Source of the DNA: Echinicola salinicaeni
GTDB lineage: Bacteria; Bacteroidota; Bacteroidia; Cytophagales; Cyclobacteriaceae
NCBI RefSeq assembly: GCF_014280965.1
Contig: NZ_JACODZ010000004.1
Span: 459,898-523,897, forward strand
DNA: 64,000 bases
Reading direction: 5' to 3'
The translations under genes and the position numbers were made by a program. This document shows positions 39,269 through 47,172 of the stretch, piece by piece. The notes under the pieces were generated by a model that had not been told where the DNA came from, did not search any database, and saw only the letters and a list, made by a program, of their open reading frames with translations. Every line of letters begins with the position of its first letter. Position 1 is the first letter of the stretch.

Positions 39269-41176
39269 TTATTCCAAATGGACCAATACTAAGTTTTCCC
39301 ATCCGCTCAGGTCTTTATTGTGCCCGACTTTTTCCATAGCTTGGGTTATTTTGTTCTTGAATGCCCAGCAGGTCTCTCTCCGCAGGTCCAAGATCTCAGA
39401 AAGTTCATTGAGGGTAAGATCCACATCCTTTCTGTTGGATAGGTATAATATATAGAAGGCTTTTTCTATTGGGAATTTTAATTTGTGAAATAGGGTTTCC
39501 ACCGTTGGTGATTCCAAATAATTGCAGTTTTTACATCTCCTGCCATGGTTAGCCGCTTTGGCGTATTTATTATACCCACATTTTTTACAAATATATTTAT
39601 CCTTCCATTTAAGTTCAGACAAAAACTGTAGGCAACTATCCTTGTCAGGAAAAACATTTTTGAAACTTTCAAAATCCAAGCCCTTCATCAGTGCAAGGTT
39701 TTTTGTGACTTCCTCCATATTGGTCCGAAGTTGTTCATTGTTTTTTCTAAGGTAATCGTTGATCTGGTTGACATGGGTATTGAGTTCTTGCAGTTTTAGG
39801 TTGGTTGTTTGAAGCTGTACATTTTTGCTTGCCAAATCCTTTGCCATATTTTCAATCTTTTCCGTCCTTTCTTTTACCTTTTGCTGGAGTTTATTGTTGA
39901 GTTCATCCGCTAGGCGATTTTTCTCCTCCAAAGCCATTGTCTTTTCCTCACTGACTGTTTTGTATTGTTCCTGAAGAAATTTTATTTGGTTGAAAATAGA
40001 AAGGGAAAATAGGACCACTTCCAGAAATATTACCGGATGTACAAAATACCAGTTGATCACTTGGTCATCAAATAATGCAAAGGCGATGGTATGACTATTA
40101 ATGATGACCAAAAATAAGCAGGCATAGGCGAAAATATAGGACCAAGAATAGATCTTAGATTTCAATAAAAGTGTAAGACCAATAGAAAAGGGGACCAGCA
40201 TAATAGATATGGTCAGGCCTATATAAGTTCGACCTTCTATATGAAATAGTGTGTCCTGGACAAAAAATAGGATGCATTTAAGAATAATTGCAATGATGGT
40301 TGCACGAAACATCAAGTTACTTGTATTGTATTTTTGTACAAACCTGTTGGAAAATAGTAAAGTGGCTATGACCACTGCCACCTGCGTGATATTTCCTTGG
40401 GTCAGAAAATTAAATTCAGGATGATTTGGCCATAAATATTGAAAGCCTAAGCCATCCCTACCAAAAGAAAACCAAATACAGGCCAGTATCAAACCGGCAA
40501 AGTAGAGGTATAAAGTGTCTCTTAACTTGTATACTAGATATAGATTGAAGACCAAAATGAGTGTTAATACACCATAATATATACCCAAGAAATAATATTC
40601 GTTGAGGGTGTGTGCAATGAATTTTTCATTGGTACGCAAATGCAGATTAAAGGCAAGCGGATAGCTTCTCTTTACCTTAAAATAGTATGTCTTTTGCTCT
40701 CCAGGCCTAATGTCAAGGAGGTAATTAAAGTTTTTGTGTTTGATATTCCTTTGGTAAAATGGAAAATCATATCCTGAGGTATTAGCAGTAAAACTACCGT
40801 CAGGATTGGGAAAATAATAAGTGAATTGGTTGATGTCAAAACCCCAAGATTCAAAATACCATGAATGATTATGGATGTTTTCTAAATTCTTGATTTTCAG
40901 TCTTAACCAAATGTTTTGGTCAAGCGCTTCATAAACAACATGAATATCAGAAACTGGCTCAAACTTATTAATGTATTCTGGAGATGAAATATCCTGGATG
41001 CCAAGTTGCGATGAAGGATCAACGTAATAATCCATGTATTCAATGATATTTGCATAGTCTTTAGCCTCTTCTATATAGAATATATTATCATCTTTTTCAG
41101 TTTGCTTCCCATATAAATCTTGAAAAGAAAATATTTGATATAGAAGTAGACTAATAATAAAATAAAAGCGACTCAT
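39269..41176 (-). CDS. 7TM-DISM membrane sensor fused to an IS1595-type zinc-ribbon DNA-recognition domain
   Basis: Membrane regulator of about 635 residues; I start at ATG 41176 (MSRFYFIISLLLYQIFSF) since this gives a signal peptide. Layout: extracytoplasmic 7TMR-DISMED2-like beta domain, about 40-175; seven transmembrane helices, about 195-398; coiled coil, about 400-495; output region 501-635. The output begins FESFKNVFPDKDSCLQFL and has a four-Cys zinc ribbon (Cys530, 533, 548, 551), then SPTVETLFHKLKFPIEKAF and a helical LNELSEILDLRRETCWAF segment. This matches the beginning of IS1595-family transposases (Zn_Tnp_IS1595), but there is no DDE catalytic domain. Likely a carbohydrate-sensing transcription regulator of the xylan locus; that role is inference from position and architecture. 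Confidence 0.85.
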   Translation of the reverse strand: MSRFYFIISLLLYQIFSFQDLYGKQTEKDDNIFYIEEAKDYANIIEYMDYYVDPSSQLGIQDISSPEYINKFEPVSDIHVVYEALDQNIWLRLKIKNLENIHNHSWYFESWGFDINQFTYYFPNPDGSFTANTSGYDFPFYQRNIKHKNFNYLLDIRPGEQKTYYFKVKRSYPLAFNLHLRTNEKFIAHTLNEYYFLGIYYGVLTLILVFNLYLVYKLRDTLYLYFAGLILACIWFSFGRDGLGFQYLWPNHPEFNFLTQGNITQVAVVIATLLFSNRFVQKYNTSNLMFRATIIAIILKCILFFVQDTLFHIEGRTYIGLTISIMLVPFSIGLTLLLKSKIYSWSYIFAYACLFLVIINSHTIAFALFDDQVINWYFVHPVIFLEVVLFSLSIFNQIKFLQEQYKTVSEEKTMALEEKNRLADELNNKLQQKVKERTEKIENMAKDLASKNVQLQTTNLKLQELNTHVNQINDYLRKNNEQLRTNMEEVTKNLALMKGLDFESFKNVFPDKDSCLQFLSELKWKDKYICKKCGYNKYAKAANHGRRCKNCNYLESPTVETLFHKLKFPIEKAFYILYLSNRKDVDLTLNELSEILDLRRETCWAFKNKITQAMEKVGHNKDLSGWENLVLVHLE

Positions 41177-41653
41177 TTTACTATGAAGATTATTTGGGTT
41201 AGTAATAAAGTGTTGAATATACAAATAAAAAATAAAGGTCCATAGCTTTTAAAAATATGCGCAGTTAATGTCGGTAATTAAAGGCTTATCATTTTCTTTA
41301 AGCGAAATATAAATGGGGTTTTAGTATAATTTTGTTTTTAATATGTTGATAATCAGTGTTTTGTTTAAAGCGCAATTGATGTCAATGCTTCTTAACTATA
41401 TTGTTTAGTAATTTTCACCAAAAGTTCATTTATAGGTAATATGAGCTAAGTTTTTATAAGGGGCAGTAGTTTTAAACTGTTTGATATTTAAGCGAGTGAT
41501 TTTATTTAAACTGTTGATTTACAGTTTGTTGTATGTGTTTGTGATACTTTTAAATTGATTTTGTTTGGTTTAAGTTTGTTTTGTATCCAGATGATAAAAA
41601 AGTGTTTTGTTTGGATAGATCAATGATAACCCAATAATAATCGTGTATTACAT
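41177..41653. promoter_or_regulatory. Divergent promoter region with repeated TTTAAACTGTT(T)GAT motif
   Basis: This AT-rich gap lies between the minus-strand sensor gene and the plus-strand GH10 gene. The motif TTTAAACTGTTTGAT (41472-41486 area) recurs as TTTAAACTGTTGAT (from 41505), about 34 bases apart, and the second copy is part of a palindrome AAACTG...CAGTTT ending near 41526. A TAAGTTTG at 41571-41578 and a TAATTTTG at 41327-41334 match the Bacteroidota -7 box. These are candidate operator and promoter elements by pattern only. Confidence 0.4.
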
Positions 41654-42796
41654 ATGATGAGTGCTTTATTGAAAAGAAGTTCTTTAGTCGGTTTAATATT
41701 TATTTTATTGAGTGGCTTTAGCACAAATGACCAACTTGGCTTCAAGGAGGTATTTACAGATGATTTTTATATAGGATCGGCATTGAGTTTACGGAACATT
41801 AATGTCGATAATAATAAGGTGAAGCAAGTACTGTCTAAGCATTTTAACAGTATCAGTCCCGAAAATTTATTGAAGTGGCAATCAGTTCACCCAAGACCTA
41901 ATGATTATTTTTTTGAATCCGCAGATCGATATGTTGAGTTAGGAGAACAGCTTAATATGTTTACTGTAGGACATACACTGGTCTGGCATAATCAAACGCC
42001 TTCATGGGTATTTAGAAATTCTGATGGAGAATTGCTGGACAGGAATGCCCTGGCCAAGCGTATGGAAGGGCATATAGAAACTGTAGTGGGAAGATATAAG
42101 GGTAGAATACATGGCTGGGATGTCGTGAATGAAGCTTTTACAGATGATGGAGAATACCGCAAGTCTAATTGGTATAAGACAATTGGTAAAGATTTTATCA
42201 AAATGGCTTTTAGAAAGACCAAGGAAGTAGACGCGGAGGCTGAACTATACTATAATGATTATAATCTTTGGAAACCTCGAAAGATAGATGCAGTGATAGG
42301 CCTAGTGAAACAAATGAAGACGGAAGGTGTGCCTATAGACGGGGTAGGAATGCAAGGGCATTATGGGCTTGAAACCCCAACATTAGAGCAAATTGAAGCA
42401 TCCATAAAAAAGATAGCGGATCAGGGCTTAAAAGTAATGATTACTGAGTTGGATATTGATGTATTGCCTAATCCCACCAATAGGCGTGGTGCTGATATCG
42501 ATGATAATTTTGATTATGAACCACAATATGATCCCTTGAAAAATGGGATTCCTGAGGAAATCAAGGAAAAATTGGCCCAACGTTATTTAGAACTTTTCCA
42601 ATTGTTCCAAAAATACAGGTGGGCAATATCCAGGGTGACCTTCTGGGGAATACGTGACCAGGATAGCTGGTTAAATAATTGGCCCATCAGAGGCAGGACT
42701 GCTTATCCCTTAGTATTTGAAAACGATTACTCCATAAAGGAGGAAGTGATAAAACAAATTAAAATTCTCAAAGATCAAGATGAAGCAATGCTTTGA
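41654..42796 (+). CDS. GH10 endo-1,4-beta-xylanase
   Basis: Single-domain GH10 of 380 residues, secreted by signal MMSALLKRSSLVGLIFILLSGFS; no lipobox Cys, unlike the other GH10 proteins of the locus, so it may be periplasmic. Motifs: PENLLKWQSVHP, VGHTLVWHNQTPSW, acid/base Glu160 in WDVVNEAFTDDG, YYNDYNLWKPRK, GVGMQGHYG, nucleophile Glu265 in ITELDIDVLP and FWGIRDQDSWLNNWP. The WLNNWPIRGRTAYPL ending is close to that of the GH10 at 15455. It is transcribed divergently from the 7TM sensor, making it a prime target for that regulator. GH43 follows 61 bases later. Confidence 0.93.
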   Translation: MMSALLKRSSLVGLIFILLSGFSTNDQLGFKEVFTDDFYIGSALSLRNINVDNNKVKQVLSKHFNSISPENLLKWQSVHPRPNDYFFESADRYVELGEQLNMFTVGHTLVWHNQTPSWVFRNSDGELLDRNALAKRMEGHIETVVGRYKGRIHGWDVVNEAFTDDGEYRKSNWYKTIGKDFIKMAFRKTKEVDAEAELYYNDYNLWKPRKIDAVIGLVKQMKTEGVPIDGVGMQGHYGLETPTLEQIEASIKKIADQGLKVMITELDIDVLPNPTNRRGADIDDNFDYEPQYDPLKNGIPEEIKEKLAQRYLELFQLFQKYRWAISRVTFWGIRDQDSWLNNWPIRGRTAYPLVFENDYSIKEEVIKQIKILKDQDEAML

Positions 42797-42857
42797 TCAA
42801 TTTGAATATATCGAATACGGACTATTATATCAAACCTATAAACCAATTAAAGGAATC

Positions 42858-43961
42858 ATGAGATATCCAATATTAATCACGCTTGTTGTCATTGCAGGAG
42901 GCATTGTTTCTGGATGTGGAAGTGGAAATTCAGTTGAGACAAAAAAGGAGTTTATTTCAGAGACTGAGGAAAGTGTTAAGTTTCTAAACCCGCCCTTGAT
43001 CAAGGAAATTTACACTGCAGATCCTTCAGCTCATGTTTTTGATGGTGATATTTATATATATCCTTCTCATGATGTGGAATCTAAAGTGGAGGAAGATGAT
43101 TCCGGGGCACAATATAATATGAAGGATTATTTTGTCTTTTCCTTGGATAGTGTGAATGGTCAGGTGGTTAATCACGGTAAGGTTTTGGATGTCAGTGATG
43201 TGAAGTGGGCTAAGAGGCAGATGTGGGCACCGGATGCAGCAGAAAAAGACGGAAAATATTACCTCTATTTTCCTGCTAAGGACCATGAGGATTTATTCAG
43301 ATTAGGAGTTGCTGTTTCAGATGATCCAGCAGGTCCATTCCTGCCTGAGGAGGCTCCGATGAAGGGTAGCTTTAGTATGGACCCGTCTGTTTTTCAGGAT
43401 GATGATGGTCAATATTATATCTATTGGGGAGGAATTTGGGGCGGTCAATTGCAAAAATGGAGAACTGGTGAATATGTTTCAACAGGGGATAGTCCATATG
43501 ATGATGAACCCGAAGATGATGAGCCTGCTATTGCACCAAAAGTGGCCATGCTAAGCGATGATATGTTGCAATTTAATGAGGCTCCGAGAGATATTGTCAT
43601 TTTAGATAAGTCAGGAAATCCTATAACAGCTGGGGATCATGAAAGGAGATTTTTCGAAGCCTCTTGGATGCATAAATATAAAGGAACTTACTATTTCTCT
43701 TATTCAACGGGCGATACACATAAGATCGTTTATGCCACGGGAAATAATCCATACGGTCCTTTTACATACCAAGGGGTAATATTGAATCCAGTACAAGGAT
43801 GGACCAATCATCATTCCATTGTTGAGTATGAGGGACAGTGGTATATTTTCTATCATGACACGGAACTATCAAATAAGAATTATTTAAGGAATGTCAAGAT
43901 GAGCCCGCTTCGTCATTTGGAAGATGGTAGTATAGAAATGATTGATCCTATTAAAAAATAA
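42858..43961 (+). CDS. GH43 (subfamily 1-like) glycosidase lipoprotein
   Basis: GH43 of about 367 residues. The frame is open from 42780, overlapping the GH10 gene, but ATG 42858 with AAGGA just upstream gives a clear lipoprotein signal (MRYPILITLVVIAGGIVSGC) and is preferred. Motifs: IYTADPSAHV, QMWAPDAAEKDGKYYLYFP, SMDPSVFQDDDGQYYIYWGG and FFEASWMHKYKGTYYFSY with the acid Glu. A long acidic loop (STGDSPYDDEPEDDEPA) separates the second and third blades. This layout resembles subfamily 1 enzymes with beta-xylosidase/arabinofuranosidase activity; subfamily call is moderate. It is the only clearly lipid-anchored GH43 here. Confidence 0.87.
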   Translation: MRYPILITLVVIAGGIVSGCGSGNSVETKKEFISETEESVKFLNPPLIKEIYTADPSAHVFDGDIYIYPSHDVESKVEEDDSGAQYNMKDYFVFSLDSVNGQVVNHGKVLDVSDVKWAKRQMWAPDAAEKDGKYYLYFPAKDHEDLFRLGVAVSDDPAGPFLPEEAPMKGSFSMDPSVFQDDDGQYYIYWGGIWGGQLQKWRTGEYVSTGDSPYDDEPEDDEPAIAPKVAMLSDDMLQFNEAPRDIVILDKSGNPITAGDHERRFFEASWMHKYKGTYYFSYSTGDTHKIVYATGNNPYGPFTYQGVILNPVQGWTNHHSIVEYEGQWYIFYHDTELSNKNYLRNVKMSPLRHLEDGSIEMIDPIKK

Positions 43962-44195
43962 TGGATCATAAAATACTGGGTCCTCATAATGGTTTGTGGG
44001 AGGTTTTACATGGGGTTTGCCACTTGCAAACCATATGAGGTCAGCCAGTGAATAGAGAAACAAAAAATAAAGGAATTAGTAGCTAAGCAATAGGTGATTT
44101 AATTAGCAACTAAAAAGAATTAATATCCATTGGATTAAAAACATTAACACTGAACCATAGAAAGGTTTGGGTTAAAATAGGGTTATACATAACAG
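43962..44195. repeat. Intergenic inverted repeat upstream of the GH115 gene
   Basis: CCTCATAATGGTTTG (43982-43996) pairs with CAAACCATATGAGG (44027-44040), 14 bases with one bulge and a 30-base loop. It could be a dispersed repeat or an mRNA 3' structure after the GH43 gene. The remainder of the gap shows no gene. Confidence 0.4.
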
Positions 44196-44226
44196 AAAAT
44201 CAGGAGAGTTTCTCTCCTGATTTTTT
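44196..44226 (+). terminator. Intrinsic terminator upstream of the GH115 gene
   Basis: ATCAGGAGAG (44199-44208), a TTT loop and CTCTCCTGAT (44212-44221) make a perfect 10-base-pair stem, extendable by A-T pairs, with a run of six T ending at 44226. It ends the GH10-GH43 unit, so the GH115 operon should have a separate promoter in the next 64 bases. Confidence 0.85.
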
Positions 44227-44290
44227 CTTCAAGAAAAGATGAATAGCATGTCATTTTCCAGGATTTTAAATGATGATTGAATAAAAATAT

Positions 44291-47167
44291 ATGCTTGTAT
44301 TTAATAAAAGGTCAATTTTGTTCATTTGGTTTGGACTTTTACTTGCCATACCTTCTTTGAAGGCAAGACAATTGGAGGAGATAGTTAGTTTTGAATCAAA
44401 TGATTTTGGTTTTGAATTGGTTGGTACAAATGGTCCTTCTGCTATTTTGTTGGATAGTGAAGCTGATGAAGGTGTGAAAATAGCGACTGATAATTTTTTA
44501 AAAGATATTCAAGCAGTTAGCGGAGCCTCTCCAAAATTATTGGATAAATTAGAAGGAGAACGGTCCCGAATTGTAATTATCGGTACCATTGGGGAAAGTA
44601 GTTTAATCAATGAATTGATTGAAAGCCATAAATTAGACATTAGCGATGTAGGTGGTAAATGGGAAAACTTTGTCATTCAGACCATTCAAGATCCATTTCC
44701 GGGCTTAGAGGAAGCTTTGGTGATTGCAGGGAGTGATAAGCGGGGGACAATTTTTGGTGTTTATGAGATGTCACAACAAATAGGTGTCAGTCCTTGGAAC
44801 TGGTGGGCAGATGTCCACATAGAGCAAAACAAGTTTATTTTTATCAAAAAGGGAAGGTATAGTTTGGGAAGTCCGGCGGTAAAGTACAGAGGTATTTTTA
44901 TCAACGATGAAGCACCAGCTTTAAGTGGATGGGCCCATGAGAAATTCGGTGGATTTAACCATAGGTTCTACGAAAAGGTCTATGAATTGATTTTAAGGTT
45001 GAAGGGCAATTTTCTTTGGCCGGCCATGTGGGGGCGATCCTTATATGAAGATGATCCTCTTAATCCAGTACTCGCAGATAAATATGGTGTGGTTATCGGT
45101 ACTTCCCACCATGAGCCTTTGATGCGTGCCCATGTGGATTGGGCCAAACATGGAGAAGGTGAATGGGATTATACCAAGAATGATAAGAAATTAAGGCAGT
45201 TTTGGAAAGAAGGTATAGAGCGGATGGGAAGCCTCGAAAGTTTGGTGACGATTGGGATGCGTGGAGATGGTGACGAGGCGATGAGTGAGGAAAGTAATGT
45301 GGCTTTACTGGAAAAGATAGTTGAGGACCAGCGTGAGATCATTGCAGAGGTCACCGGAAAGCCAGCACATAAGACACCTCAGGTTTGGGCCTTATACAAA
45401 GAAGTACAGGAATATTATGACAAGGGTATGCGGGTACCAGATGATGTGACCTTGTTACTTTGCGATGATAACTGGGGTAATGTCCGGAAGCTGCCGAAAA
45501 TTGGTGAAAAACAGCATTCCGGTGGTTATGGTATGTATTATCACTTTGACTACGTAGGCGGCCCCAGGAATTACAAGTGGCTCAATACCAATCCTATTCC
45601 GCGAATTTGGGAACAAATGCACCTGACCTATAAACATGGAGTGGATAAAATATGGATTGTCAATGTGGGGGATATCAAACCAATGGAACTACCCATTAGC
45701 TTCTTTTTGGATTATGCCTGGAATCCCAACTTGTGGCCGGCAGAAAGACTACCCGAATATACCAAGGAATGGGCGAGAAAGCAGTTTGGAGAGAAATACA
45801 GTAAAGAAATTGCCGGGATTCTGGACCTATATACAAAGTACAATGGCAGGAGGACGCCAGAAATGCTTGATCAGTACACCTACAGCCTTAGCCATTACCA
45901 AGAAGCCGAAAGGGTAATAGCAGATTATAAGGTTTTAGTCAGTAAAGCTCACACTATTTATGAGGAATTGGAAGCACAATACAAACCTGCTTATTATCAA
46001 TTGGTTTTGTTTCCAGTTCTAGCCTGTTCCAATTTACATGAGATGTATTTGGAAGTGGCTAAAAACCAGCTTTATGCTCAACAGGGCCGTGCCCTGACCA
46101 ATGATATGGCGAAAAAGGTGGAAGAGCTGTTTGCTCGCGATGCGGAATTAACTCGCTACTATAACGAGGAACTTTCGGATGGTAAATGGAATCATATGAT
46201 GGACCAGAACCATATTGGCTATACTTATTGGCAAGAGCCAAAAGCCAATGTCATGCCGGAAGTAAAACGCATAGAATTGCCTGTATCGGGAGGTTTAGGG
46301 GTCGCTTTATCAGAAGGAAGGATGTTTTATCCGCAAGACAAGAAATTAGTGTTGGAAGATATGAGTCCCTACCAAACTAATGACAATCATATTGTGCTTT
46401 TTAATCGTGGTAAATCACCTATCCAATTTGAGGTCCAAAAGAAGCCCAATTGGCTTATACTGGATAAGGCCAATGGTAGCCTTAATGAGCAAGAGAAGTT
46501 GACCATAAAGGTAGATTGGGAAAAACTTCCTTATGGAACAACGGAAGGAGAGTTGAGTATCAGGTCTGGCAAAGAAAAAGTGGTAATACAGGTTCCTGTT
46601 AACCGTTTTGAAGTGCCTGAAGACTTTACGGGGTTTGTGGAGAGCAACGGTTATATATCGATGGAAGCAGATCATTTTACTTCGAAAGAAGAGATCACGC
46701 CGGTGAGTTGGCAGATTATTCCTGGTTTGGGTAAAACCGGTTCTGCGGTTACAGCTTTTCCAGTGGCCTATGAAACTCAGAATACAAATGATCTCAAGCA
46801 CCATATTTCATTTGATGCTTATTTTACATCTTCAGGTGAAATTACTATCCACACTTATCTGTCGCCAACCTTGAATTATAAAAATACAGTAGAGGGGCTA
46901 AGGTTTGGAGTTTCCATTGATGGGGAGGAACCGCAGATCATCTCCATGCATCAGGATGAAAAACCTGGAACTTGGGACAAATGGGTCGGCGAGAGTATCA
47001 ATATCAAAAGCAGTAAGCACCATATCAATCAGCCTGGAAAGCACCAAATAAAGATATGGTTGGTGGACCCTGGCGTAGTGTTCCAAAAAATAGTGGTGGA
47101 CACTGGGGGGCTTAAAGATAGTTATTTAGGACCAGAGGAAAGTTTTTTTAGAATAACTAATCAATAA
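44291..47167 (+). CDS. GH115 xylan alpha-1,2-glucuronidase
   Basis: Secreted enzyme of 958 residues (signal MLVFNKRSILFIWFGLLLAIPSLKA), full family length. Motifs: N-terminal GH67/GH115-like beta-alpha domain (AILLDSEADEGVKIATDNF); catalytic barrel with YRGIFINDEAPALSGWA, LKGNFLWPAMWG, GVVIGTSHHEPLMRAHVDW, TIGMRGDGDEAM and LLLCDDNWGNVRKLP; helical and C-terminal beta domains ending FQKIVVDTGGLKDSYLGPEES. GH115 removes (4-O-methyl)-glucuronic acid from internal as well as terminal xylose units, which fits a glucuronoxylan locus. The esterase follows after five bases, so they are co-transcribed. Confidence 0.93.
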   Translation: MLVFNKRSILFIWFGLLLAIPSLKARQLEEIVSFESNDFGFELVGTNGPSAILLDSEADEGVKIATDNFLKDIQAVSGASPKLLDKLEGERSRIVIIGTIGESSLINELIESHKLDISDVGGKWENFVIQTIQDPFPGLEEALVIAGSDKRGTIFGVYEMSQQIGVSPWNWWADVHIEQNKFIFIKKGRYSLGSPAVKYRGIFINDEAPALSGWAHEKFGGFNHRFYEKVYELILRLKGNFLWPAMWGRSLYEDDPLNPVLADKYGVVIGTSHHEPLMRAHVDWAKHGEGEWDYTKNDKKLRQFWKEGIERMGSLESLVTIGMRGDGDEAMSEESNVALLEKIVEDQREIIAEVTGKPAHKTPQVWALYKEVQEYYDKGMRVPDDVTLLLCDDNWGNVRKLPKIGEKQHSGGYGMYYHFDYVGGPRNYKWLNTNPIPRIWEQMHLTYKHGVDKIWIVNVGDIKPMELPISFFLDYAWNPNLWPAERLPEYTKEWARKQFGEKYSKEIAGILDLYTKYNGRRTPEMLDQYTYSLSHYQEAERVIADYKVLVSKAHTIYEELEAQYKPAYYQLVLFPVLACSNLHEMYLEVAKNQLYAQQGRALTNDMAKKVEELFARDAELTRYYNEELSDGKWNHMMDQNHIGYTYWQEPKANVMPEVKRIELPVSGGLGVALSEGRMFYPQDKKLVLEDMSPYQTNDNHIVLFNRGKSPIQFEVQKKPNWLILDKANGSLNEQEKLTIKVDWEKLPYGTTEGELSIRSGKEKVVIQVPVNRFEVPEDFTGFVESNGYISMEADHFTSKEEITPVSWQIIPGLGKTGSAVTAFPVAYETQNTNDLKHHISFDAYFTSSGEITIHTYLSPTLNYKNTVEGLRFGVSIDGEEPQIISMHQDEKPGTWDKWVGESINIKSSKHHINQPGKHQIKIWLVDPGVVFQKIVVDTGGLKDSYLGPEESFFRITNQ

Positions 47168-47172
47168 AGGAG

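Noticed and set aside
39269..39700. Remnant IS1595 insertion sequence
   Set aside because: The transposase-like zinc ribbon is fused in frame to the membrane sensor, with no catalytic domain or inverted terminal repeats seen, so it is treated as a protein domain and not a mobile element.
41327..41334. TAATTTTG as promoter for the GH10 gene at 41654
   Set aside because: Matches the -7 box, but would leave a leader of more than 300 bases and lacks a good -33 TTTG at the right distance; kept only as a note.
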